Shown: positions 22,701 to 34,020 of the stretch, piece after piece | Layout: each line of letters starts with the position of its first letter | Position numbering within the stretch: the first letter of the stretch is position 1 | Assembly (NCBI RefSeq): GCF_000143415.4 | Contig: NW_003314316.1 | Span: 124,001-188,000 of the forward strand | DNA length: 64,000 nucleotides | Origin: Selaginella moellendorffii | Taxonomy: Eukaryota; Streptophyta; Lycopodiopsida; Selaginellales; Selaginellaceae | Direction: 5' to 3' | Translations under genes and position numbers: made by a program | Notes under the pieces: generated by a model | Databases searched by the model: none | What the model saw: only the letters and a program-made list of their open reading frames with translations | What the model was told of the DNA's origin: nothing

Positions 22701-24822
22701 CCAACACATATAGGTTTTGGTAAAGGGATCAATAGAGACTTTCTAAAGGATTAGAAGGGAAATCCAAAGAAGCTAATTGGAATAAACCATGCACTATCAC
22801 TAAATATGTGCTCAAGAACACACCCACTGCTAAAGATTGCACCAAACATAGTCTAGAATGAGATCTAATCAAGCCAACTCACCATGAAGAGAGTTATCAA
22901 TGAAGTAAAGGCTAGGTTATTGAGAATTCTTATAGAAAAAAGATTGATGAAGAGCAATAGTTTATAATTAGTGTCAAAAGTATCAGCAATAAAGAACCCC
23001 ACATTACCACCTTCAACCAAAAAAGAGCATTCATCCTTGACTCTTCACTCTACTTCTTAAGAACTTGTCAACATACTTGCAATAGTGACCAAGTGAAGGG
23101 CAAGGCATGTTATGATTGATTAGGCATTTACATTTCCTTGTTTGCTTTTGTATATGCTTTAGAGTTCCAGCCTTGGTCTCTATGCAAGCATGACTTGCAG
23201 CATGTTATGTTCTAACTTGCATCCATGCATGTGACTTTGATGATCCTTGGCTAAAGTATGAAAAAGTATTATAAGGAGTGCATATTAGAGATCTTAGGTT
23301 TACACGTCTGGGACAAATGTGGCCAGATGGAGGTTGCTATATATCCCATAGTATATATATAAGTATATTCCTAGAGTTGTCAAAGATGAGTGGAGAGCAC
23401 ATGTAAAGAGTTCTTTTGGTATCAATCACAATTTCCTCACACCATTCACTTTGTCAGGAGTTCTTTGTCACTTGAAAGCCTGCATTATCCAGGTTGTGAC
23501 AAAAAATGATACACAAATACTTGTGGAATCACTAGATTCCCAAATTGTGTCAAAAGAAAAGGAGATTATTGACAAGGACAACATGATTAATCATTGCCTT
23601 GACAAAGGCTATAAAGTCTCAAGATTCTTCTCTAACTTTATATCCATGCAAAACTTATATATAATGCCTCCAAGTACTTTCATGAAGCTTGGGGTATTTG
23701 GTTTTTCTTGAGGCAAAGGGAAGCTATGTCTTGAGTGAGTGATAGAAACATAAGCATGCCATGTTTGAGGAGGTGATCTTGAGCTCATAGATCCCCCTCT
23801 CACTACATGATTTGCTGTATTCCTTGGTGGAGGAGACATCATTGTGAATTGCTAAAGAACAGTGTATTGTTACCCCACAAGTGGCAGCTTGAGTGAGGTA
23901 GAAATTTCCATTGCCTCCTAAAATTATAATAATGTTACCTTCCTTTTGTAAATTTAAGCAGTGACTTCAAGAAGAATATCAACAACTTTTTTCCCTCTTG
24001 CTTACTGATATATAGTGTCAACAATATCATCTAGAGCAAAAAGAGCCCATGAATGTCTTGATGTCCTGTTTACTACAAGTAAACTCTCCTCTAGACACAT
24101 AATAATTAGGATATATAAGTCAGCTCTTCACTAGATAGCTTTCTTTCTGCCATATAGCTCAACATTCTAATGGCTTAGGATGCATCAGTATCTTAAAAAG
24201 AACAATTCTATCTCTCTATAATATTAAGTTAATAACTAATGTATTCAATCACCATACACAATTCTGTCAAATTTTTGTTGTAGATTGTAAATATCTAAAC
24301 TTAGAATAAGAAAAAATAATTTATTGTGCTGTGGAGAAATGCTTGGTTTACTTTGAATTTTATTGTTCTTTTTAGGGAGCAATTTTTAAATTTCTAGGCC
24401 AGATTTAATTAGTGTTTAAGACAGTTTATAATTTTATATGTAAAAAATCAATCTAGATGTATATCAACTATCAGATAATAAAATATTAAAGAATGACATA
24501 TTTGATATCTATTATGGTATTACTATTCTAGGTTAACATAACCAAACAATAATTAAGCTTTAAATAAAAGTAACGATAGTTTTGGCATATTATATATGTT
24601 AAGATAGAAGTAAAAGAAATTAAATAACTATATTTATAAATAAAATAATTATTTAAGATAAAATAAAAACTAAAAAATGGGATACCTATTTATCTATATT
24701 CAGAAGAATTTATTGAATTTTAGAAAATAGTTTTATTTAAAAACTGATCAAAGTTTTTTACTAGCTAGTTTTTTGAAAAACTAAAAGCAAAGGAAAGTTT
24801 AACAATCTTATATTATTTAGCT
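19791..24822. other. AT-rich region without recognisable genes
   Basis: 20100-20690 is a GC-richer island with an open frame (20164-20436; LPLEELLSRFMEVSISHQQE) of unknown nature, possibly a gag or gene fragment. 22290-22560 is another copy of the AT-rich repeat found at 14760-14995. The rest has only short chance frames and long A/T runs. I see no RNA gene. Confidence 0.5.
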
Positions 24823-25734
24823 TTATATAGAACATAAAGTATGATATCCTGTGTTTGATGACCATAATAATTTATTAGGAAATTTAAATGAATAAAGGAC
24901 TAAATTGCAGTTGTTTTGAAGACTTAAAAAAGTATCTATAAAGCAAATTGATTGAATTTTACAATATAAATTAATAGACCATTCTACACTATTTAATGAT
25001 GAATATAAAACTAAATTTCCATCATTTTGAAGTTTGAGCATACAAATTTGTAAATAATTTTTACCAGTTTTTGTTTCCCAAATCATTTTACTTCTAGAAT
25101 AAAGAACAAGATTACAATTTGATTCTAATATAAGGATATTTTTTTTATTTGAAGATAATATAAACTGGCCAGAATATAGATGATTATGTGACATTCCATT
25201 AGTAAGAGTAGTTAAAGAATCATCACAATCAATTGAAAAGCCTGTATGTTTAAGCTTTAATTTTTCTTTAAATATAAATTTATTAAATAGTTCATCATGT
25301 TTTATTATAAAGTATGATAAAGAATAATTTTTTCGTATAATTTTATATGAGTCACAAAAATCAGATAAAAAATCAGCAATATAATCATCTAAAATGCTTG
25401 AAAATCCTGTTGCCATAGTTCTTGATGATATTATTTCAGGTAATTTACCACTTGTTTCACAATATTTATTTAAGTGATCAAAAAGATTAAATCTTGCTAG
25501 TCTTATGGTAGCTCTTCCATTTATAATTTGAAAACTTGTAGAATCAGACCAAATTGGAGGAAAATTTCCACCATTTCTGATATTTGAAATCATTTCTTCA
25601 AATTTTGTAATTATTTTTCTCATATCTTCATAATTTATTTCATTTTCTTTACCTTTCTCAATATTAGCTGAATAGAAAGAACTTATAAAGTTTAAAATAA
25701 AAATAAATAAAAAGCAGATTAAATTTTGTGCCAT
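24823..25734 (-). CDS. secreted GNA-type (bulb-type) mannose-binding lectin, intronless
   Basis: A single 303-residue open frame. Residues 1-23 form a strong signal peptide (NLICFLFIFILNFISS). Residues ~30-165 are a mostly helical region I cannot assign, with four cysteines. Residues ~178-303 are a B-lectin domain with three copies of the QxDxNxVxY-type sugar site in variant form: ESNCNLVLY (204-212), QNDGNLVLY (236-244) and QNNCNLVLY (273-281). The Asp is replaced by Asn in all three and the Gln by Glu in the first, so mannose binding may be weakened. It likely acts outside the cell or in the secretory path, perhaps in defence. The coding sequence is extremely AT-rich, unlike the genes at both window ends, and stands alone among transposon remains. 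An intact frame of this length in such DNA suggests it is real. Confidence 0.72.
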   Translation of the reverse strand: MAQNLICFLFIFILNFISSFYSANIEKGKENEINYEDMRKIITKFEEMISNIRNGGNFPPIWSDSTSFQIINGRATIRLARFNLFDHLNKYCETSGKLPEIISSRTMATGFSSILDDYIADFLSDFCDSYKIIRKNYSLSYFIIKHDELFNKFIFKEKLKLKHTGFSIDCDDSLTTLTNGMSHNHLYSGQFILSSNKKNILILESNCNLVLYSRSKMIWETKTGKNYLQICMLKLQNDGNLVLYSSLNSVEWSINLYCKIQSICFIDTFLSLQNNCNLVLYSFKFPNKLLWSSNTGYHTLCSI

Positions 25735-25990
25735 AAATGAAATAAGTTGTACTCTTATAAGATTTTTGAGATTGTGAATTTAATAAGTATTATAAAAATT
25801 CTTTTCAGATATTAATTTATTATATATGTATATACTAGTTTAGATCTTACACATACATAATAACAATTTGTGAATAGAATATAAAAATGTGCATATTTAA
25901 TTAGCCCCACCCTAGCTTATATACAAGAGTAAGTGGTTCAGATTGAAACTAATCCAATGGTTGCCAAAATCCTACTATACTAATAATAAT
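25735..25990. other. upstream region of the lectin gene
   Basis: AT-rich flank with TATA-like runs (for example TTATTATATATGTATATACT near 25820) that would lie upstream of the minus-strand lectin gene. No specific promoter element can be defended. Confidence 0.3.
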
Positions 25991-25995
25991 GTATA
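25991..25995. other. target-site duplication GTATA (left)
   Basis: GTATA directly precedes the left LTR and recurs at 33070-33074 directly after the right LTR, as expected of LTR-retrotransposon insertion (5 bp). Confidence 0.85.
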
Positions 25996-26214
25996 TATGA
26001 GATACAAAATCCATAGGCCCTAAAGTGGAGCCGAAAGGGTGCCATGTGGTAGTGGCCGAAGTGAAAGCCAAATGAGCATAACATGTTTGGACTAAAAACT
26101 CCGTCTTGAAAAGGTCGAGAGCGGGAGTGGAGCTCCTAATGAAGTGCTCGAGGAACAAGCACGAAGCGAGCAATGAGTGAGTCTCTAGAAAAGGGACACA
26201 AGAGGACCAAAACA

Positions 26215-26535
26215 TAACACATGAAAGTGTCCGAGATGGACCCGAGATAGACCCGAGATGGAGTCCGAGATGGATTCGAGATGGACTCGAGATGGAGTCC
26301 GAGATGGACCCCGAAATGGACCCAAGATGGAGGCCGAGATGGACTCGAGATGAAGTCTGAGATGGACCCGAGATGGACCCAAGATGGAGTCCGAGATGGA
26401 CCTGAGATAGAGTCTGAGATGGACCTGAGATAGAGTCTGAGATGGACCCGAGATGGACCCGAGATGGAGTCCGAGATGGACCCGAGATGGAGTCCAACAT
26501 GGACCCGACATGGAGTCTGAGATGGAACCGGGACT
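26215..26535. repeat. LTR-embedded minisatellite, ~12-bp unit
   Basis: Units alternate between GAGATGGACCC and GAGATGGAGTCC types, many times over, followed by a ~6-bp CCGAGA series to about 26600. The right LTR has a much shorter version at 31915-32110. The unit and its variants keep all minus-strand frames open, which explains several overlapping open frames there. Confidence 0.85.
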
Positions 26536-26645
26536 GAGACCGAGACTAAGACCAAGTCCGAGTCCGAGACCGGGACCAAGACCGAGTCCGAGTCCGAATA
26601 CTAATACAGACAATTGAGTGAAAGCCCAAAGCGATCGTCCCCCCC

Positions 26646-26667
26646 GGGGGGGGGGGGGGGGGGGGGG
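26646..26667. repeat. G22 homopolymer next to a C run
   Basis: A run of 22 G preceded by at least six C (CCCCCC at the left) and followed by further G-rich sequence. It is absent from the right LTR. It could form G-quadruplex or hairpin structures, and its exact length is uncertain in any assembly. Confidence 0.8.
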
Positions 26668-29600
26668 AGGGGGTTGCGGGGGGTTCCAAAAGTATAGTAG
26701 GGAGAGATAGTAGGGAGAGTGTGGGGGTTGGAGCCCAGTGGAGCCAGTTTGGCTAGGAAAGGCCACTTTGGCCCAGGAAGGCTATACCCAGTGTTGGGTG
26801 ATGAGTTGCCTACTGGGAAGTCCAAGACTATAATGAACATGGATTGACAAGTGGGGTAGCTTGGTGAAGTGTTCAAGAGCCGGCTCTAGTTCCCCCAGAA
26901 AATCGACTAGCCGATGCTCCCAATGCAAGTGTGGGTGGCACTACCTACTTGGATACCTGGCGTGGCTCAACGGAACCTCGCTCTAAGCCCATGGCTAGAG
27001 CACCTAAAGGTGGAAGGCGGGGAGAATACACATGAGGCCCACGTAGGGCCACGGTGTTTCGAAATGTTGGCCCAAAGTCCCAGACTGTGGAAAGGAAGAG
27101 GAGTAGCCCTCTGGTGTGGTGACCAAGGACACAGTTGCACAGTGAGGTAGTCCCAAAGGCCAGTGGACTTAGTGGTCAGGCCTGTGGGCCTTGATCTAGT
27201 GGCAGTGTTGGTGAACACGGCCATGGATGGAAAGGGATTAGGTGGGGACCGGAAAAGAGATATTGGGGAAGGCTATTCCCCATGTTTGCAGGCATCTTAA
27301 GGATGCTAAGGAGTGGGTCTGGGATGATCATTCATGAACGGATGACCCAGTCTTTGAGAGACGGGATTGCAATGCAGGTGGTGTTGGACCACTGGTGTGA
27401 CCAAGGTAAATGGGCATGGCCTTAGTGTAACGGGTCGATACATCAGTGGTACTTTGGGGTGTCAATCATGGGATCGGACACGTGGAGCACTTGGACCAAG
27501 TGCTAAGGTTGAGTGGCATGGATGCCATTCTCGGGGCTAGCAAGCCCTAAGTCCTGAATTGGACTTATGGAGGTTGTGAATGAGACTCCTCTAAGTGGTC
27601 GGAGGTGTGGTTAAGTGACTAAAGTAGAATGGAAAATTTAGTGGTTTACAATTTGGTATCGGAGCTGTTCCTTAGTCCGACTTTTATTAGTGCTCAAGTA
27701 TATCACCGCTAGTGTTGGCATCGGAAGGTCATAAGAGTGGGCCTATCCTTGAGGAGTAGTAGGTCGGGAAGACATGGCTTTCCACTACAGTTCATGTGTG
27801 AACTTGTAGGTGAGGCAGTGGATAAAAAAGGGCCAGTAATGGAACGACTTCGGGATCTTGGGAGCAGTATAAGATTTCCCTCAGAGAGTTGAGGATGTGA
27901 TCCGGATGAGCGTTTGACTTAGCAAACTGGCTAAAGTAGTTGTGGTAAACAACTATAATTAGGATCACAACAAAGATAAAGACTCCAAAACAATAAAGGA
28001 GTCACAAGACTATCCTCACATAATTGAGGCTGGTGCTCATGAATTTGAGACCAGAATTGACGACCATGAGAGGTCAAGTACAGATGAGGATACGAGTCCT
28101 TAAAATAGTAGCCGGGGCTACCTCTTATAAATGCTGGAACAAACCCAAGGAGTTGGGGGTGTGCTTAAAGGATGAGTCGGTATTCTCATCATATGGACGG
28201 ATAATCCTAAGGGGCAAAGATAGCCCATAAAGAATGGAAAATAATAAAATGTTGGAGTAACACTTGCAAAGATGGTCTTTATGAGTAAGACATGAATACA
28301 TGAAGTTATATTCTAGCGAGCTGGCACCTCAAAAATAAAACCTTATAAGTTGTTGGTTTAGCAAAGTACAAAAATGTTGGATGACTCAAGAAGAGTCAAG
28401 GAATAGTCCTAAAGGATTGGAAAAAGCATTTGGACTAAAGTGTATTGTGCCCCATGAAGGTTGGGAAGGATTTTAAGATCCAAGTATGAGAACAGTGGGT
28501 ATTTAATTGGTGGCAGAACGTGCTATGCTAAAGTCGTGGGAAAGAGTTTCCCGAAGCAAAACAACTTTGACACAAAGTTGTGTGTAAACTCTAGGGTTTA
28601 GTGCTAAGAGACAACCGTATTGGTTTTGGCAAAGACCTAGACACAAGTAAGAAGTGTCATAAAGGTAAACTCGTGGAGCCAATGGTGTGGAAACACCGAA
28701 TGTACCAAAGCGTGTTACCTTGAGGTCAAGTTGGCAAGTTCATGAGAACCCCTTCTAAAGGAATTCTAATTGAAATGTGAATGGCATAGCCTAAGCTGGA
28801 AGGCATATGATTGGAGTGTGGTGACCAAATAATGATGGAGGTGAGGAAGCACCAGTAATGAGTTGTAGGACTTGACAATTATAAGGCAATTAAGCAAAAG
28901 GTGCAAAATAATTCGTTAAATTGGTAGAAAGCAACTACCTAAGACTTCTTATTCGGATAAAGATACCCTTATGAGGGAGAAATTGCTTATATTGTGATAT
29001 AGTAAGTTAATGTCGTAAAGGGAATGTTCATTATTAAAGAGGCCATCATTGGGACACCCAAGCACTCTAAAACACTAGGAGGTGGTGTTTAATGTCATGA
29101 GGGCAATGGATAATGCCTAAGGGACAAAATCCCTAGCTAATGATGGATAGGAGGTATTATCCAAATGTCCAAGGTTGCGGAGATGGGAGAAGTTTGTCTA
29201 TCCAAATTGGACAAAGCCAAAAAAGGATTTTGGCAAGACTAGTGATGGGCATATAAAGGCCTATAAATAGTAATGATAATCCTAGTGTGTGGGATTATAA
29301 GGTGAGCAAACCCAGATTGAGGAACCATTCTCTAAGTTGTCGAGTAGGTTCATCCCTATAAATACTTGCTAAGGCATAGTAGAAAGTGCAAAGCTATTTT
29401 TTTAGTCTGAAGGAGAATGACCGAAGGAAATGTATGAGGCCAAAAGGCACGTAATAAAGGGATAGAACCGAACCATAGAAATTGACAGGCATGACCAAGG
29501 GTGGTTATGCAAGTTGGGAGTGGAGAATCAAGTGGGTGCTCAAGCATGTTATTATTAATGACTGGGATGCCTGAAGAGTATAAAACATGGGATTGTCCAT

Positions 29601-30206
29601 GTTAAACTATATAGCAATTGGAAAGCTTGCGAAAGGAGAGACCTTAGCAAGCTAAAGAATAGAGTTCCTTGAATGTTCCCCTAGGTAGATAAGTACCTAA
29701 ACATCCAAGTGTAAATAGTTTATAGAGACAAAATCAGAGTGGTGTAGCAAAAGCGTGGTCTTGAAGCTTGCCAAGAGGCGAGGCTATCAAAGTTAGGGAA
29801 GTACTTCCCGAGTGTTCAAAGAGAGGGCTTTGAACGAAAGTCGATGGTTAAAGACTTTCACATTTATACATGAACTATGTTGCGGTGATCGGATAATTTG
29901 CTAAGTGAGATTGGCAAGTCGGGGAACGAATACCCTAGTTGAAAGAGCCAACTTCAAAAGGGTGGCCCATGAGGCCGAGCATGGAGGAATCCATGCATGA
30001 TCACAGATTTATCAAGTGAGAGGACTTGGCAGCGCGGAGGAACTAAGTTCCTAAGCTGTGATCTGTAGCGCACTTTAAGTATATGTTGGTGCACCAGCGT
30101 GTGGAGTCACGCTAGGCATCATGTGCGATGCTGTCCGTAGATGCATATATAGAGGTTGGGTTCAACCCTTTAGTGCTTGGGTTCGAGTCCCAACTTATTA
30201 GGGTGA

Positions 30207-30505
30207 GGTGATGGTTTGGAATATGAGGACACTCATTTTTCGGTGGTTATGGATTCTTAGTAAGGAGACTAGCTTGGGCACACCACCGAATGGGGGATGC
30301 CCCGGAGTCATGATGCACAATTAGATTGTTTAGTGTGAAAGCTTAGCATATTTAACTTGAACCCTTTGGTGCAAGTGGCACCAAAGACGTGGTGAATGAG
30401 ATGGGGACACCTAGTTTTAGTTGTTATGGACCCTCGGCCGGAGGGGCTGGCTTAGGTGCACCACTAAGTGTGGGGGATGCCCCTGGGGTCATGGCGAATA
30501 ACTTA
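30207..30505. repeat. internal ~115-bp direct repeat in the non-coding element
   Basis: 30207-30315 and 30390-30500 share a series of blocks: GATG..., ATGAGG/ATGGGG-ACAC, GGTTATGGA/TGTTATGGA, GGCTGGCTTAGG/ACTAGCTTGGG, CACCAC, GGGGGATGCCCC, GTCAT. They are diverged. No coding sense is apparent in either copy. Confidence 0.6.
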
Positions 30506-31668
30506 AAGGTTTAAATGACTTAGTACCTATTGATAAACTTGTTAAGGTGCCAAGGTTAAATCACTAGGTGATCTTATAGCTAAAATAAGGATAAAGTTTT
30601 TGTGAGGTTAAGGGATAAAGTTCCAAGTTCAAAGTGTTGATTGGAACTATTGATGATAGTGTGGCTTGGTCAAGGTAACTAAGCGGGAAGAACACCTAAG
30701 GGAAATGAACTATGTCAATGCGATTGCATAGTCAGTCCAAGGAAAGTAATCTCTATAAAAGATCCATGGGAGGGTCTCAAAGTTAGGTCGTGGATAGAGC
30801 CCACGGCAGAAAATGTTAAAGAGACGTACTAGGGGTGAACACCCTTTGGACTTGGCAAAGTAAAGTGTTTACTATGGAACCGAAGGGATATCTCGAGAAT
30901 GGAGGTAGCGATTCTATGTTGCTAGATGCAACAATCAACGATAGGAGCAAAAGACTAGTGGCTAAGAAAAGAGCCATGGTAATCATGGGAAAGAATCCAA
31001 ATGGCAAAGTTAGGCCAAAAACACTAATGTGTTGGGTGTTAATGGATTGTGGGAAAGGCAATGTGTTTCCAATGATAGATTCTCAATTGCTCCGATTTGG
31101 CGAAAGTGGAAGCTCCAAGGGTGGGAGTAGTAAAGTAGCCAAATGATAGGGCTGTGAGTAGTCCTAGCACAAATTATGATAACTAGAACTTAGTGCCAAA
31201 GGTGGCACGAAATCAAAGAGGGGATGATGGTGCCTTCAAGTAGAGAACTTCCTAGGATGGGGAAGTGGAGTTGCGCAATATGTGCAATGCAAGGTGTTGG
31301 AGACACCCAGAAAATTGACTTCAAGAAGTCAAAATTAAAAGTTCCAAAGTGCAAGGGTTATATCGATGGAAATTGAGACTACTTGAGAATGAGTAGTAGG
31401 ATTGAGTTACAGAAGGTGTCTCTAACAGATTTAGCGAGAACTAAACCAATAAAAGGAGAGAACCACCACAAGTGGTCGAATGAGTTTCTAAGTTGGAGAG
31501 ACTATGCTCCTTAGAGGGTGAACAAAGCATGGTGAGCCTTCGGTGTCAAACCATTGACGAATATTAGTGAGGTGCCAAGGATGGAAAGGGTAATACATGT
31601 TGGTATTACTTTATGAAATAGTCTATCGTTCGATGAAAACATCGAACTTCGTATATGGGTGGTGGAGT

Positions 31669-33069
31669 TGTGAGACACAAAATCCCTAGGCCCCAAAGTG
31701 GAGCCGAAAGGGTGCCACGTGGTAGTGGCCGAAGCGAAAGCCAAACGAGTGTAACACGTTTGGACTAAAAGCTCCGGCTTGAAAAGGTCAAGAGTGGGAG
31801 TGGAGCTCCCAATGAAGTGCTCGAGGAACAAGCACGAAGTGAACAATGAGTGAGTCTCTAGAAAATGGACACAAGAGGACCAAAACATGACATGTGGAAG
31901 TGTCCGAAATGGACTCGAGATGGAGTTCGAGATGGAGTCTGAGAAGGACCTGAGATGGACCCGAGATGGACCCGAGATGGACCCGAGATGGAGTCCGACA
32001 TGGACCTGAGATGGAATCCGAGATGGAACTATGACCGAGACCAAGACCGAGATCGAGACCGAGACCGAGTCCAAGTCTGAAACCGGGATCGAGACCGAGT
32101 CCAAGTCCGAGTCCGTTCCAAAAGTATAGTAGGGAGAGTGTGGGGGTTGGAGCCCAATGGAGCCAGTTTGGCCAGGAAAGGCCAATTTGGCCCAGGAAGG
32201 CTGTACCTAGTGTTGGGTGATGAGTTGCCCACTGGGAAGTCCAAGACTAGAGTGAACACGGACTGACAAGTGGGGTAACTTGGTGAAGTGTTCAAGAGCC
32301 GGCTCTAGTTCCCCCGGGAGATCGACTGGCCGATGCTCCCAATGCAAGTGTGGGTGGCACTACCTACTTGGATATCTGGCGTGGCTCAAAGGAACTTCGC
32401 TCTAAGCCCATGGCTAGAGCACCTAAAGGTGGAAGGCAGGGAAAGTACCTATGAGGCCCGCGTAGGGCCACGGTGTTTTGAAATGTTAGCCCAAAGTCCC
32501 AGACTGTGGAAAGGAAGAAGAGTAGCCCTCTGATGTGGTGACCAAGGACACAGTTGCACGGTGAGGTAGTCCCAGAGGCTAGTGGACTTAGCGGTCGGGC
32601 CTGTGGGCCTTGATCTAGTGGCAGTGTTGGTGAACACGGCCATGGACGGAAAGGGACTAGGTGGGGATCGGAAAAGAGATATTGGGGAAGGCTATTCCCT
32701 ATGTCTGCAAGCATCCTAAGGATGCTAAGGAGTGGATCTAGGATGATCATTCATGGACGGATGACCCAGTCTTTGAGAGACGGGATTGCAATGCAGGTGG
32801 TGTTGGACCACCGGTGTGACCAACGTAAATGGGTATGGCCTTAGCGTAACAAGCCGATACGTCAGTGGTACCTTGGGGTGTCGATCATGGGATCAGACAT
32901 GTGAAGCACTTGGACCAAGTGCTAAGGTTGAGTGGCATGGATGCCATTCTCAGGGCTAGCAAGCCCCAAGTCCTAAATTGGACTTATGGAGGTTGTGAAT
33001 GAGACTCCTCCAAGTGGTTGGAGATGTGGTTAAGTGACTAAAGTAGAATGGAAAATTTAGTCGCTTACA
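31669..33069 (+). repeat. right LTR (1401 bp) of the non-coding element
   Basis: It starts TGTGAGACACAAAATCC and ends CGCTTACA, and is followed by the GTATA target duplication at 33070. It keeps the canonical 5'-TG that the left copy has lost. Confidence 0.88.
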
Positions 33070-33099
33070 GTATAACTATAATCCATATATTTGGACCTC

Positions 33100-34020
33100 A
33101 CATTATCCCCTCCTCTTAGAAGGATGGGAGGCAATTAAGATCTTTATATTGATGAGCCAAGATTTGGAGAAACATCAAGAGGAGGCATTAGTGGATTTAT
33201 AGGCAATGCAATGTATTTCTGATCCCTTTATATGAAGCACTTACACTATTGCATATATACAATTTCTAAAGGATCAGCTTATTGAATTATGGTCCAACTT
33301 GCCACAACACTTGATATGATCTCTTCTATTGGGCAATAAACCTTTTAAACAAACCACATACTATAAAATTAGGAAAATGAACCAACACTAAGTTATCCAC
33401 TTTGTACTTTGTAGATGCACATTGTAATGTTGTTGTTGTCCCACTTGTACATAGCTCAAGTGTTTAACAAACTTTGGTTGCATTAATGGAAGAATGCTCA
33501 TCAAATATTGATTGCAAAATCTAACATTGGCAATTTATGGCAATTATAAAGGTAAACTCAACTCTATCACAAATATAAGATCATGACTATATAAGAGTTT
33601 TTGTGGTAAAGCACCAACAGTATACATATACCAAAGATATGGCAAATAACCATCCCAATGTGAATGTTGAAAGTTCATATACTTCACAATCATCCCTTTG
33701 AAGGTTTGAATGAGCCACTCCACTAAACCATCTATCTATAGATGATAAGCATTGTGAAAGTGTGGCATTTAACTAACTGAGACATCAAGATATGAAATGT
33801 CTCAACCATGAATATGGGACCATTGTCCCAGAGAATCTGCTCTGGATAAGATTATTGGAATAACACTTGATTGAGGAGAAAGTATCTAATAGTAATTGCA
33901 AACACATTAACTTCTACTTAACAAGTCAAGTAACCGAAAGCAATAATAATATATTCATTGCTAGCAATTGATTGTAGAAAAGGCCCTATTAAATCAAATA
34001 CCACTAGCTCAACTAATAAA
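33100..34020 (-). pseudogene. decayed Ty3/Gypsy integrase fragment
   Basis: On the minus strand from 34010 one reads VVFDLIGPFLQSIASNEYII, then DNGPIF, then DGLVEWLIQTFKGM and WDGYLPYLW, and nearer 33300 a GLFKRFIAQ...SYQVLWQVGP piece. These match the order of the integrase catalytic core (D, D, and the E region now changed) and its C-terminal GPY-type domain in Gypsy elements. Many stops and frameshifts are present. It lies directly beside the non-coding LTR element but in the opposite orientation, so it is a separate insertion. Confidence 0.7.

Larger units (their letters stand above)
25996..27650 (+). repeat. left LTR (1655 bp) of the non-coding element
   Basis: It starts TATGAGATACAAAATCC (ancestral TG mutated to TA) and ends GGTTTACA. 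It matches 31669-33069 closely outside two length differences: an expanded 11-13 bp minisatellite (26215-26535) and an insertion of about 95 bp that includes a C/G homopolymer block near 26641. Confidence 0.88.
25996..33069 (+). mobile_element. LTR retrotransposon without coding capacity (LARD-like)
   Basis: Two long direct repeats (25996-27650 and 31669-33069), a matching 5-bp target duplication, a primer-binding-like site (TGGTATCGGAGC at 27654-27665, one mismatch to initiator tRNA-Met complement) and a G-rich tract before the right LTR (ATGGGTGGTGGAGT, 31655-31668) define a complete element of 7074 bp. The 4018-bp interior has no frame over ~100 codons and no gag, protease, RT or integrase motif that I can read. 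This is the structure of non-autonomous large retrotransposon derivatives, which borrow proteins from a partner element. An alternative is an autonomous element decayed beyond recognition. Against that, the two LTRs are still alike over most of their length. Confidence 0.85.

Noticed and set aside
26215-26535. Regularly spaced repeats suggesting a CRISPR-like array
   Set aside because: Units of about 12 bp abut each other without spacers, inside a plant LTR. It is a minisatellite.
25949-26876. Overlapping minus-strand open frames of 91-193 codons rich in Ser, Gly, Leu and Pro
   Set aside because: They run through the LTR minisatellite and homopolymer. The repeat unit contains no stop in these frames, so all are open by composition. 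No domain is visible.
30170-30205. GGTTCGAGTCC, a tRNA B-box-like sequence (possible tRNA or SINE)
   Set aside because: No matching A box at the right distance, no cloverleaf arms, and no SINE tail. It lies inside the non-coding LTR element and is likely chance.
31511-32750. Minus-strand frames up to 224 codons in the right LTR
   Set aside because: They are the same repeat-driven frames as in the left LTR, in non-coding LTR sequence.
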